NCBI GenBank assembly: GCA_029204045.2
Contig: JAQNDB010000144.1
Span: 1 to 64,000, forward strand
Length of the DNA stretch: 64,000 bases
Source of the DNA: Tillandsia leiboldiana
Lineage: Eukaryota; Streptophyta; Magnoliopsida; Poales; Bromeliaceae
Direction of reading: 5' to 3'
Shown here: piece after piece, positions 32,068 through 42,656 of the stretch
Layout: every line of letters begins with the position of its first letter
Position numbering within the stretch: position 1 is the stretch's first letter
Notes under the pieces: generated by a model
Told to the model about the DNA's origin: nothing
The model's input: only the letters and a program-made list of their open reading frames with translations
Databases searched by the model: none
Position numbers and translations under genes: made by a program

Positions 32068-32451
32068 GTAAGTTTTATTGATCAAAATCTCGGTTTTTCA
32101 CCGTTTTTCTCTTTTCCTCCTCAAACGTGATGTATTTCTTGGATTAACTTTGTTTGTGGATGGTTTTTGATCAAATTTCTTTTGAAATAAGAACTCTGGG
32201 TAGATTAGTTTTGATTATATGCTAGGTATTCTCCTGATTAACGGATTTTTAGGCTTCGATTTCTAAAAATTCTGTTTTAGGGCATATAACAAGGATTTTC
32301 GAAAATCATGCAATTGATCTATTTTTAAAAGTCCTTTTGCAAAACTAATTTGATTCTTAGTCTCTCTACATGATAATGATTCTTTGGATACAACTTTTTC
32401 AATTTTTGAAAATTGACATTTTTTCATGTGCTCTTGAGTTGGTTTTCACAG
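32068..32451 (+). other. Candidate leader intron upstream of the extra Copia H ORF
   Basis: A good donor (CAA/GTAAGT, exon ends 32067) and a good acceptor (GGTTTTCACAG, ends 32451) enclose 384 nt of T-rich sequence, as in plant introns. The preceding ~120 nt are pyrimidine-rich like a plant 5' leader. The ATG of the downstream ORF follows 28 nt after the acceptor. Prediction only. Confidence 0.5.
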
Positions 32452-32479
32452 GATTCCTTTTCTCAAGAAACCATTAGCA

Positions 32480-33211
32480 ATGGTGATCACTTGGATTGTT
32501 TTTCTACTTACGGCTATGGTTCATACGAGAGACACCGTCAAGCCCAAGAGGGCTAAGAAAGCTAAGAAAGCGAAGAAAGCTAAAGATGATTCCGATACAG
32601 AATCTGAAACGGAATCAATTGATTGGGATGAACTGCAAGTTGAAGCAACGACTGTTCCGACTGCTTCAAAGGGAAAAGCACCTGCAGAAACATCAAAGGC
32701 TCCACCCACTGCTGCTGAGAAAGGTAAAGCTCCAATGGAAGAAACTTCTGGGAAGACAAGAAGAAAAAGTGTTGCTCGCAAGAGAGGAAGTGCTCGAGGA
32801 ATCACCATTGAGCAACCAGCTGCTAGCCAAGCACCTCCACATGACTTTATCAGCTCGGCTAGGATTAAGGAAAATGAAGATGGAAGTGGAATTCAAAGTA
32901 CTGAATCCCTCTCTAGAGCATACTCTGTACCTAGCGAATTCGCATGGACTGAAGACCAGCATGCATCATCTGCCTCTACAACTCGTCCAGCGACTTCCAA
33001 GAGAAACGCTCTAGCAGCTACTGTATTGGCAGCCATTTATCAGGACCAAAGAAGACTTTCTGCTGAGCAAGAGAAATTGGCATTAGGTTTCCGACAAATG
33101 GCTGCTGACCAAAAACAGATGAAAAAGAAATGTTCCAAATTATCGCGAATGCTGAAAGGAATCTTGAACAAGATAGACGATACTAGCTCAGATAGTTCTG
33201 ATTTGGCTTGA
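32480..33211 (+). CDS. Extra ORF after pol in Copia H (env-like position), function unknown
   Basis: The ORF encodes 243 residues starting from AGCAATGG, with a second in-frame ATG at codon 13. The first 14 residues are hydrophobic (MVITWIVFLLTAMV). Next is a lysine-rich run with repeated KKA (about 21-35) that could be a nuclear localisation signal, then acidic serine-rich and alanine/proline/threonine-rich linkers. The C-terminal part (about 178-232) has many Gln, Lys, Glu and Leu residues in a pattern suggesting a coiled coil. It has no transmembrane pair, signal cleavage site or known domain that I recognise. Sireviruses often carry such an ORF here and it has been called env-like. The sequence does not support a true envelope. 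A separate promoter and spliced leader may express it. Confidence 0.6.
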   Translation: MVITWIVFLLTAMVHTRDTVKPKRAKKAKKAKKAKDDSDTESETESIDWDELQVEATTVPTASKGKAPAETSKAPPTAAEKGKAPMEETSGKTRRKSVARKRGSARGITIEQPAASQAPPHDFISSARIKENEDGSGIQSTESLSRAYSVPSEFAWTEDQHASSASTTRPATSKRNALAATVLAAIYQDQRRLSAEQEKLALGFRQMAADQKQMKKKCSKLSRMLKGILNKIDDTSSDSSDLA

Positions 33212-33878
33212 TCTTTTATGCTCTAACCCTTATCGTTAATATTGCAGGTTTTTAAGTTTTAAGTGTTAATTTTAGTTCTCAGGATTTTCTTGATTGTGAA
33301 CTATTTAACTCTCCTTAAATTTTGTAATTTTGGCTTTCTTTTGTGACAAAAAGGGGGAGAGAGTTTGAGAGAACTTTGAACAATGAATGATGGTATGAAT
33401 GATGAAATATCAAGGTAAGTATGATCTCAACTTCAACTTTTGGTTTTTATCTTGTGATTTGTTGCATGTCTCGACTAACTATTCGACTAACTATTTGGAC
33501 ATGTATTATTACTAACAAGTTGATGTTGGGCTAACATTTTGACATTTGGTTTTTGAATGCATAGAAGATATGTTGGTTTTTGACTATGATTCTCTTACAT
33601 ATCTGAATTCTCAAATGTCATGGTGATTAGATAAACTCTATCTCTGTACTAGGTTTTGTATGCTAAATATTCTTGAGGTATCTAACGATCTCTTTTTGTC
33701 AAGAATGATTTCTTTGTGCAGAGAGTACAGATGTCTAAGTCTAGAGTCTGTTTTAGGAGTTTATCTCATGTTTTTAAATTTTTGGATCTCCTTTGTAAAT
33801 TTTTGTTGTATGGTGATAGCAACAAAAATATCTTTTTGAATTTTCTTTAGTGGATCTATGTTTTGTCACGAAACCGCC
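33212..33878 (+). other. Copia H 3' untranslated region
   Basis: AT-rich, without a credible ORF. It contains the extra polypurine tract at 33348-33363. Confidence 0.7.
33348..33363 (+). promoter_or_regulatory. Additional polypurine tract in Copia H
   Basis: AAAAAGGGGGAGAGAG preceded by TTTTGTGAC, a duplicate of the context of the terminal tract at 33879. Multiple tracts are known for Sireviruses. Confidence 0.7.
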
Positions 33879-33890
33879 AAAGGGGGAGAT
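33879..33890 (+). promoter_or_regulatory. Polypurine tract of Copia H
   Basis: AAAGGGGGAGAT immediately before the 3' LTR, the expected plus-strand primer. Confidence 0.9.
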
Positions 33891-35228
33891 TGTTACGGAA
33901 TTTGAGTTGGCGTAGTTTCGTGAAAGTCTCAAGTCTTGAAGATTGAAGGTAAAGAAAGTTGGATCATTTAACTCAATCTCAAGAAAGAAGAATTCAAAAG
34001 GATCAGGTATGTTTAACTAAAGATTTTGTGTGATCCGAATACTTCTTGTAGTGTAGAAACACTTGGAAGAATCTTTCATTGCATAAAAATCAAAAACTGG
34101 ACTTGGGACATGTTCAGGATCCGGATCAGGTTGTTCGATCCGGATCCCGAAGGTGGTTCGTTCATACACCAGTTCAATCCGGATCGTAGTCTCTTGATCC
34201 GGATCCCGAACAGTGAGTTTACCATTTTCCTTGAACGATCCGGATCATGCTTCGCAATCCGGATCCCGAACGTTGATGTTTGGTAAACTGTATGAACGAT
34301 CCGGATCATGCACTTCGATCCGGATCCCGAACCTTCGTTTTTCTGGAATTGGCTGAATCGTTATGACGATCCGGATCACAGCTAAGACGATCCGGATCGC
34401 CGTCCGTAAAACTTCCAGAAATGTTAGGTTTTTGATTCTTATCTCCTTCCTAGGGTTTCTAACCTATAAATAGACCCTATGACTCTTTTTCTAGGGTTAA
34501 TCCACATAGCCGTCATTTTCATATATCATTTTATACGGCTATAGATCCACATATAGAGAAGAAAGGAAATCATTAGAGAATACTCTATGTTTCTTCATCT
34601 ATATTGATTAGTTTGATTCTAGGTTTTCATACTCACATCTCGAGTTGAATCAAACTAATGAATACTTAGATGGTATTTCCGATCTATCTTTGATCTAAGT
34701 ATTCGGCGGATCATCACCACCCAAAACAACGATTTACCCCAAAAATCGGCGCGTGGATTCGCGTGTCCTTGTGGATTCAAGGTTCAACCGCTCTCGTGGA
34801 TTCGGAGCGAGGCACGTTCGTGGATTCGAAGGGTGCTATTGGGTGAAGACCGTGGATTCGGTCGGACGTCGTGGATTCGACGTTGGACGCCGTGGATTCG
34901 GCGTTGGGCGCAGATCGTGGATTCGAGAAGCGTCGCGGAGCGAGCGGAGAAGATCCTCTAGGAGCGTATGGAAAAGGTTGAGTCGTAAGTGTGTATGGTA
35001 AATCACCTTGTACGTGTTTTTAATTCTAGTGGATTTCTGCCGTGTTATCGGTCCCGTGGTTTTTTACTCCGGTGATGGAGTTTTCCACGTAAAAATCTTG
35101 CGTATTATTTTTATTTCCGCATTGGGTTTTATCGCAACGATTTTTTGAGTGTTTATACGTTTACACCTATTCACCCCCCTCTTGGTGTTTTTTCCCCTAT
35201 TTAGATCCGTATTTCATATAACCCAACA
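33891..35228 (+). repeat. 3' LTR of Copia H (1338 bp)
   Basis: Same length as the 5' LTR, with six mismatches by eye. It carries the same palindrome array (34118-34398), TATA box and hairpin array. It is followed by TSD GTTGT. Confidence 0.97.
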
Positions 35229-36630
35229 GTTGTGTGTTGTTTTGTTGTTTCGTCGTGGCGAGCGGTGTCTCCCCGACGCTGGGTTTCGACCCGTGTGCAT
35301 CCTGTCATAGCAGTTGAGCTTAAGCAGTTGGTTTTGTGCCGGATACCCGGATTGAGGTCAGAGAACTCCGGACCCAGATGACAGGATTGTTAGAGGCTTA
35401 TCAGCGACAGAGTTAGCAGCTGGTCTTGGTGACACAGTTGTCGGAGCACTGAGTAACCCCCTCCGTGCCAATGTTTAGTGCCGAGGCACCGAGGCAGGGT
35501 GGATAGTTGACGGCAGAGGAGCTGTGGGACATGATCGATCTATTGAGCCAGATTTGGCAGATGAACCACCCCGACTCGTAAGATTGAGTTTGGAGCCATT
35601 GGAGGCAGAGTCGTGGTTGGTGGTGATGGAGTGATTAATTGAGAGCCTCCCTGTGCTAGAGAGTGTATGCAGTTGTTGAACTGCGCGCTCCAGATTCGAG
35701 GGACGAGGCGCATAGGATATATGAGACTGGGAGTGGATTGCGCCAGGACACCTTTCTGTTATTCAGTCCCTCCATTGTAGATTTGGACGCCTCGTTGAAG
35801 TAGGCATTATGTATGGAGCGTGGCATTGCAGTTCCTTTGGATAGGGATCTGCCGCCAGAGGTGAGTTCTGGATTTTGGCGCTTGGCGCCGGGTGATGGAG
35901 GACAGATCGGCCGGCAGGGGCATGTCTGATTTCTTTTTCCTGGATAACGAGTTCCCGAGATGTCAGAGGTCGGGTGGACCCCGATGGCAGCATCAGTATT
36001 CATATCAGAGTGGCACAGCAGTAGCGTGGATTCGTTATCTGCGGAGGACCTTATTCGTCGCCTCAATGTGACCAGAGACAGGGGTCGTGCTTCCTAGTGA
36101 TAGTCCTGATTTTCAGCCAGATTGAGCGACAACCACTTGCTTTGAGCGGATGAATCTGTGCCGCCCGGTTGGAGGGCGCCACGGTAGTGGATTGAGTGTC
36201 GCAGGTGGGATTTCACCACAGTAGTCGGAGTTAGAGCATGTTCCACTCTTGCATGGGCTAGAGGCATATTTGTTACCACGTGCACTAGAGGTACAGGTTC
36301 CTGTTGTTGTTGTGCACGTGGAGGAGGCTTTTGGATCATGTCCAGTGTGGCCGAGACCGCGAGTTACCGGCAGAATTATTGGGAATTGTAGCAATTCGGT
36401 GTTTCGACCCTGTGCTTGAGATTGTTTGGCACAAAGCCACAGAATGTTTGACTGCGGCGAGAGAGGACTTTGATCTTCGGCAAGGCAGACAAGAGGAGGC
36501 TTGCTTGTTGAGATTGTTAGAGCACTCAGGTTTTGGCGACAGGGTGAGAGGTGCTTACGGCGGCACCGGGACGCGGGGATATCTCTGTTGCCCACGAGAT
36601 CCCGGGTGTGATTTCACCTTAGTTGTTGGT
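35229..36630 (+). pseudogene. Element C gag remnant
   Basis: Fragments in several frames recall chromovirus gag. Examples are a heptad-like LLEAYQRQ segment (about 35385-35410) and a PLEAESWLVVME-like segment (about 35594-35630) that resembles the conserved gag core, followed by an RIYETGSGLRQDTF segment. Stops and frameshifts occur throughout, so no Gag can be made. About 36100-36630 holds nothing I can assign. Confidence 0.6.
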
Positions 36631-37400
36631 AATGCCGCCGGTTAGGGAGATAGAGATTGCGTTTGACGTGGTTCGGGGAACCGCGCCACCCTGGATAGCA
36701 CCTCATTGGATATCGCCGGTAGAGCTGAGAGAGCCGATGGCACAGTTGCAGGATCTGATGGATCGAGGGGTCTGTTTGACCTAGTGCCACGCCGTTGGTA
36801 TACGGTGGTGATGCCACGTCGTTGATACACGACTGTGAGGGTCCTTTTATGGTTTGAGTGTAGACAGGTCCGGGTGGTATCTAGGACCTTTCGATGGAAC
36901 TATACTCAGGCGGTTATTGTATAATGCGAGTACCTACTTGGAATTAGACAGCCGAGGACTTCGCCTAGATGGCGTTCAGGACACGGTGGGGGCATTATGA
37001 GTTTATAGCGAGGCCCAATGGAATGACGAATGCCCTGTTGACTTCAAGGTCTGAGGAATTGTATGTCCTAGTTGTGCTTGGACGGACTGGGAGTAGTGTT
37101 TCCCGAGGATATTTTGGTTTACTCCCAAAGCGACTAGGAGCACGAGGAGCACTTGTGGATGTGCTACCATGCCCGTGTGGATGAAGCGGTATGCCAAGTT
37201 ATTGAGGTGCAAGTTGTAGCTTCAGAAGCATACCTTCTTGGGTCGCCTTATTCTAGCCATTAGAGCGGCGGTGGAATCCGACCAAATGGATGTTGTTCAA
37301 GATTGGTTGAGACCAACATTTATTCTTGAGGTGAGGAGCTTCTTGGACTTGGCAGTGGCGGGAGAGCATGGCCAATGGATAATGTGACTGATACTAGCGC
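36630..37400 (+). pseudogene. Element C reverse transcriptase remnant
   Basis: Recognisable Gypsy RT blocks occur in shifting frames. One is a PPVREIEIAFDVV...ELREPMAQLQDLMDRG segment (about 36635-36775), which matches the start of RT in element B. Another is MAFRTRWGHYEFIARPNGMT (36969-37028), equivalent to AFRTRYGHYEFTVMPFGLT of B. A degraded active-site strand lies at about 37095-37130, and an RSFLDLAV block at about 37335-37360. Two hairpin units (36786-36833) replace codons expected between the first two blocks. It is clearly dead. Confidence 0.8.
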
Positions 37401-38180
37401 CAATGCTAGTGTTTCCAGTGTTGGGAGATGGAATTGTGTGTTTTAGTGATGCCTCCCATTGTGGCGGTAGAGTTACCGTGGGTTGATCTTCGGTCCACAC
37501 TTCATTAGTCCAACCCTATGAGTATTGTGGCAGGATGTACCGCTGTTTTGCAGGCAGCTTGGATTCCACAGTTGAGCCTTTCTGTACGCCTTTTATTTCC
37601 AGCTTTGATTGATGTACCTGGGCGTAGGCCATGCCTGCTTGGCTATCAGTTCTGATTACTCAGCATCTTGAGTGGGATTTTCACGGATTGTCGTTGTTGG
37701 TTCGGATTTTTGACCGCGAGTTTGGGCATCAGCTTTATGATCGCCTTTTGAGTCAGTTTTCAGTCCCGTTCACTGACGGTTTGGTCCCCGTTAGGGTGTC
37801 CTTATTAGTTGAGAGATCGGCTTCGACCCGTGGGTCTGTTGGGGTTATGTTGGCATGTTGAGTGACCAATTGTGGCATGAGATTGTGTCTCTTGAGGATC
37901 CCTTTTGTGGATAGCCCGTGGTTGAGTAGGCCACTCGGGTGATTTTGGATCGGGAAGTAACCGAGTGAAGACCCCAGCTATTGGATTCTTTTCTTCATTG
38001 GATGAATGTGTGGGTATGCTTCGGGTCGCCTTGTTGAGATTGACACCAGGAGGTGGTTTGGTGCGTGTTGCACGGATGGTTATTCTGTTTCCCCCAGCTC
38101 TTGATGGAGCCTCTGTGTTGTTTCACGTCTCAGCTCAGGAGTGTTTTGCTTTTGGATCCCTCGCCCGTGATTGACTTGCC
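37401..38180 (+). other. Element C decayed 3' internal region
   Basis: No readable RNase H or integrase. About 37800-38110 aligns with the inverted interior of element A (about 3060-3300), so this non-translatable segment is shared between families with different LTRs. Confidence 0.6.
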
Positions 38181-38410
38181 CCTTTAGAGATCTGTGATTG
38201 TTGGAGTACGAGGGACGCCCGTTGCGATTTCTGGCTCGAGAGATGAGAGAATTGCACATCGGGCCATGCCGTACTTGTTGTTGTTGTTGGTGGGGAGTAA
38301 TCACGGGGAGAGTGGTGTTTCGGGAGCTGGAGGCGTTATTGATGGATACCTACCCGTGGTATTTGGACTCTTGGTGGATTTGAGCTAGTTTCGAGGACGA
38401 AACTTTCTTT
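38181..38410 (+). pseudogene. Element C chromodomain remnant
   Basis: Broken fragments (LAREMREL, SNHGESG, ELEALLMDTYPW) resemble the integrase C-terminus and chromodomain of element B. Homologous remnants lie in E (16802-16980), A (about 2715-2900, minus) and F (about 46830-47010, minus). Confidence 0.7.
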
Positions 38411-38422
38411 AGTGGGGGAGGA
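38411..38422 (+). promoter_or_regulatory. Polypurine tract of element C
   Basis: AGTGGGGGAGGA directly before the 3' LTR. Confidence 0.88.
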
Positions 38423-41400
38423 TGTGAAGACCCGAAACTCCCACTTATGGAGCACTGTTTCATCTACAGCTTCCGGAGGCCTATGTGGCGTGTTGGTGGG
38501 ATTTGTGCACCAATTGGACATTAGGGGTGGACTATGTGTGTTAAATGGATCACGAGAGTAGTCTGATGACCCCGTCGGAAGTCTAGAAGTGGTTCCGCGC
38601 GCAATGGATATTAAAAAGGGACTCAGTGCGAAGTTTGGACCAAGGAACACCCTTCCGGATGCCTTCGACAATTTTTAGAATTGGAATTTGGCAAATCGGA
38701 CTCCGGATTTGGACTCAGCGCGCGAAAACGGTCAAAATGGGCTATTTACATGCATTTTTCGGAGGTTGCTACAGTAAAATTACTGTTCATGGCCGGAACA
38801 GTGTTTCCGGCGACGGCGGGCAGCGGCGGCAGCGGCGGAGCACGGCGCGGGCAGGCGCGGGCAGGTGCGCGGTCCACCGGGGGGAGCATGCACCGGTTGC
38901 GGGCCACGTGGCGGACCCCGGTTGGGCCGGCGCGGGGGCGCGGTCCACGGGAAAAGGCGCGGTGCACGGTGGACCGGAGGGTGACACGTGGCGGCTTATG
39001 ATTTGACGGTGCTGTGGACCGAGTTCACGGTGTGTGTGTGGGTGGCCTCGGGGCGCGTGCCTGGCAGGAGGGCGCAGGCGGCGCTGACAGCGCGCACGTG
39101 GGCGTGACAGCAACGCGTTGACTGGGTGCGTGCCACGTGTCGGCTGTGCAGTGAGCCACGTGTCGTGCAGTGGACGGTCCGGAGTGCTGTCGCCTGTTTG
39201 GGCGGGCGACGTGGAGGCCCAGGGCAGTTTCGGGCTGCTACAGTGATCTTTCGGGCTGCTACAGTGCGCGCCCGAAAGTTCCCTGCGCCCAGAATTTGGG
39301 ACATATTCGGTATTTTTCGATTTGTTTCTGCAGCCTATATAAAGCGATCCGAGCTTCCTTCTTTCACCTTTTTCCGCCATTTCCGAGCCTCCTCTCGCCA
39401 CGGTGCCTTCAGCAAAGATGATCCCCGAGCTTGGCTGCATCCTTCTGCAATGTTTTGAGATTTTTGGTGGCATGCTTATCGAGGTTTCCATTTTTACGGC
39501 GCGGCACGACGCTCGTCCTTTTGGGTTCCCCTTCGTCGCGTTTCGGTGCGCGAGCTCCCCCGGCCTACTCTGACCACCTTTTCGAGTGATTTCTTCGCCG
39601 CTGGATCCGCGACGGACAGATCTACGATCTTGGTATTTTCAGCTTTCCCTCATTTCGCGCTTTTTGAGGTGTTTGTTCGAGCTTACTGTGACCCCATTTC
39701 TGTGAAGGAGATTTGGACAGCGGCATGGTCTTTCGGCGTTATCTCCGCAACCGGGCATCGTTTGACGACGTGCTTATACACTTTTTTCATCTACTCGCCG
39801 CAAGGAATATCACAGTATTTTTCTTGGATTTTTCTGAGTTTTGCCCGAAGGTATATGTTCTTCCCCTTGTCTGTAATTGGAATTACAGTTATGTTGCTGT
39901 GTGGTATTGCGCACCTGTACTGTGGAATTTGTAACTCGGCCTACGGGGCTCGGAATTGGACGTGCAGGTACTCGTTTCGAAGGTATCGACGCGAGGATTG
40001 CTGTGATATTTTTATTGGATTTTTCTGGGCACTTTCGGCAGGTGAAATAAGCACGACTTTGGGACTGATTTTCAGACTGTTTATACTTGGTTAATTTTGG
40101 AATAAAAGTGTAATGTTGGGCCTTATTGTTGTACCCAGGGGTGTTTGCAAGTGTTGCTGGACCCGTTGGATTTGCAGACTTTGATTTCGGGGTACTTTCA
40201 GTTGTTGGGAGTCGAGGCTTTCGCGACGTGCACCGTGGATGCAGTTTCGGCAGAATTTGGACTGTGAGCGTCTGCACACTTCACCGACTTCAGGTTTGCC
40301 TTGGTTTAAGCGCTTCAGGTGGGTAAGCTTAATATCAGTAACTGTATAAGGCAATGATTATTTTATGGCGAATATAAGTGCACTTGTGGGGATGTCACCC
40401 CTCTATGACTGATGCATGCACGTTTAGGGTACATGGTTTATATTTGTAAGGTAGGTAAGCTTGATAATGATATTTGTATAAATGATTGCAAGAATAGTAT
40501 TTATGAGGTATACTGAGACTTGCATGACTTGGGTATCTATGTGATGATTAGGGTAAGCTTACCTAGGATAATGTTACCCTATGAGATTATGTAACATGCC
40601 ATGTTAGCACATAGCCTTTCATGTGGTTGGTTTATGCTTTGGGACAGGATTTCGTAGCTATGTGCGAATTTGTACTCCGAGGAGTTATTATGATCGAGGA
40701 TTATGGCCAGGTTTAGGCATGTGGATTACTTTGTTGTATCTTTCTTGAGGACAAATGCATGCTTGTATGGACATATAGTTAGGCCCCCTTTTTATTGCTA
40801 CACTACTTATTGGAAATTGACTTAGGAGAAACCATGCTTTTCCTTTCTCATTCTTGTTAGTCAGGTGGTCGGTGTTGCTCGGGTTCGAGCAGGGGTCTGG
40901 GTAGTGTAGTCGGGACTTCGTGTCTGGGACAGGTTGGATTAGTTGTGGGGCTTTGCGGCAACCGCGGATATTGGGCGGTTGACCGGATGTTTCTCTATGC
41001 ACCTGATTGGGTATCAGTTTTCTTTAGTGGATGGAGTTTTCCACTTATCGTTCAGTTGCATCCGATTGAGGTCGGGTCTTTCCTTGGTGGTTGAGTTTTC
41101 CCACTTTGATCAGATTGATGATCAAAGTCCTGCTATAGAGAGATACTTGTGATACTGATGACAGGGATACTTTACTCGTGTGGGTCGCTCCCCTCGAGTG
41201 CCGCTCTGGAGTAGGCTTTAGACCGTGTTGGGTTCCGGTCAGACCATGTTGGGTTCCGGTCATTTGGACAGTGGAGATACTGAGTTCGGGAGATTGGTGA
41301 CAGAGCAGGCAGTACCGGGTTTTATACCGGTTCATTCGATTGGGCTTATTTCGGTCAAATACTTTTATTGTTACACTCGTGCCTGGGGGCCGAGTGCAGA

Positions 41401-42407
41401 CTGGTAGTTGAGTTTAGATCAGTGCTAGTATTATTGAGAGCCGTTTGGTTGATGGTGGTCCCGTGTCGTTGAGAGTACTTTGACCGCTGTGTGAGAGGTT
41501 GAGCATCATGATTCTATCCGTTCGGAGAGAGAGCATGGATTTTGACCATAGCCTGCATGAGCCACTACTCGATAGCGAGTTAGTCCGTTTGGACGCCCTA
41601 CGTAATTCCTGCCCGTCAGCGGGAGGTGGTTGTAGGTGGGCGCAGGTTTGACTAGACCAGATGTGGCAGTCAGCTCGATTGGGTCGATTGTGCACTTCAT
41701 GTGCTAGTGGTTGCATACCACTGTTTGGTTCTCCCCCTTTTGCCTTTAGATAGGGGCATGGTAGCTTTTGAGAGTCTCCAGTTTACTCATTTCAGTCTTA
41801 TGACTCGGGTTAGTTTTTGTCTCTTGAGGACTTGGTGGGCAGACCGTCGGGTCTGGCGGTGGTACCCACTGAGAACTCCCTTTTTGGTGTAGTTCTCACA
41901 CCCATTGGGGGTTTCCCCCCTTTTCTTTCCTCTCCTTTGTTTTGCAGAGTCTTGGCGGGTGTTGCTGACTCTGCGGTTGTTGATCGAGGCGAGGGAGTCG
42001 CGAGCTAGATCCCTACCCGTCGTTGGAGAGTAGCGGTACCCCTTCAGAGGAGATCATCAGTAGATTAGTTGTTTCTTTTTCCTCTTTTGAGAGACTGTTG
42101 TAGTGAGGATATTTTGTATTGAGAGACTGTACACTGTTGTATTTATTGGAGTTACCTCCCGTTTGGGTTCAGAGCTTGTATTTGAGGATATTGTTTTATT
42201 ATTATTTTGGGAGGCGGACAGAGTTGTTTTATTTCCAGTTGTATAGTGATTGATTTTGGTTATACAGCAGATTTTTATTTATAGCTCTGATATCTGTTTA
42301 GCAATAGTACTTTCCTTGCTGGTTGGACGCTTCGCCTATGCGGATTTGGCATAGGTGGCGGATCTGTTGGCGGGCCCGGGTCGCAGTTTCGACCCCGGGG
42401 CGTGACA
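38423..42407 (+). repeat. 3' LTR of element C (3985 bp)
   Basis: It aligns with 20104-24091. A 9-bp GGC-repeat contraction and a 6-bp insertion account for the 3-bp length difference. It is followed by TSD CCAGT. Confidence 0.96.
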
Positions 42408-42412
42408 CCAGT

Positions 42413-42656
42413 GCTAGTGTTGTTGGGAACCGTTTGGGGATCGACGGTTGTCCCAAGGTCATTGTGAGTTGTTGACCGTTGTACGAGAGGCGTAGCAGGC
42501 ATAGCAGGCATAGCAGGCATAGCAGGCAGTGCCAGTGATTACTGGTCCATCGATTGGGTCGATTGTGCACTTCATGTGCTAGGGGTTGCATACCATTCTT
42601 TGGTTCTCCCCTTTTGGGCTTTTAGATAGAGGCTTGATAGCTGTTGAGAGTCTCCA
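42413..42656 (+). repeat. Element E 3' LTR, second part
   Basis: It continues E's LTR across the C insertion: both sides align with C's LTR around 23095-23465. It contains four copies of GCAGGCATA-like 10-bp repeats (about 42495-42535). Element F interrupts it at 42656, with CTCCA as the expected TSD. Confidence 0.85.

Larger units (their letters stand above)
24353..35228 (+). mobile_element. Element H: near-intact Sirevirus-type Copia retrotransposon
   Basis: It is 10,876 bp with two 1338-bp LTRs and TSD GTTGT at 24348-24352 and 35229-35233. The order is LTR, PBS, gag, protease, integrase, RT, RNase H, long spacer, extra ORF, PPT, LTR. Integrase before RT marks Copia. Large size, an extended Gag with two CCHC knuckles, an ORF after pol and several polypurine tracts point to the Sirevirus (SIRE/Maximus) lineage. 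By eye I count six LTR differences (about 0.45%), so insertion is recent. It is not autonomous as read, because of one nonsense codon and one frameshift. Confidence 0.95.
20104..42407 (+). mobile_element. Element C: defective Gypsy LTR retrotransposon with nested Copia H
   Basis: A complete unit. The 5' LTR is 20104-24091, the 3' LTR 38423-42407, with TSD CCAGT at 20099-20103 and 42408-42412. PBS and polypurine tract are present. The internal domain (24092-24352 plus 35229-38422 once H is removed) is about 3.4 kb and carries only decayed gag and pol. By eye the LTRs differ at roughly 55 of about 3980 positions plus 9-bp and 6-bp indels, so C is fairly recent although its genes are dead. Confidence 0.95.

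Noticed and set aside
38626..39491. ORFs of 100-230 residues in GC-rich parts of the C LTRs (also 20362-21181)
   Set aside because: Overlapping frames on both strands in LTR sequence, interrupted differently in the two LTR copies, and without known domains.
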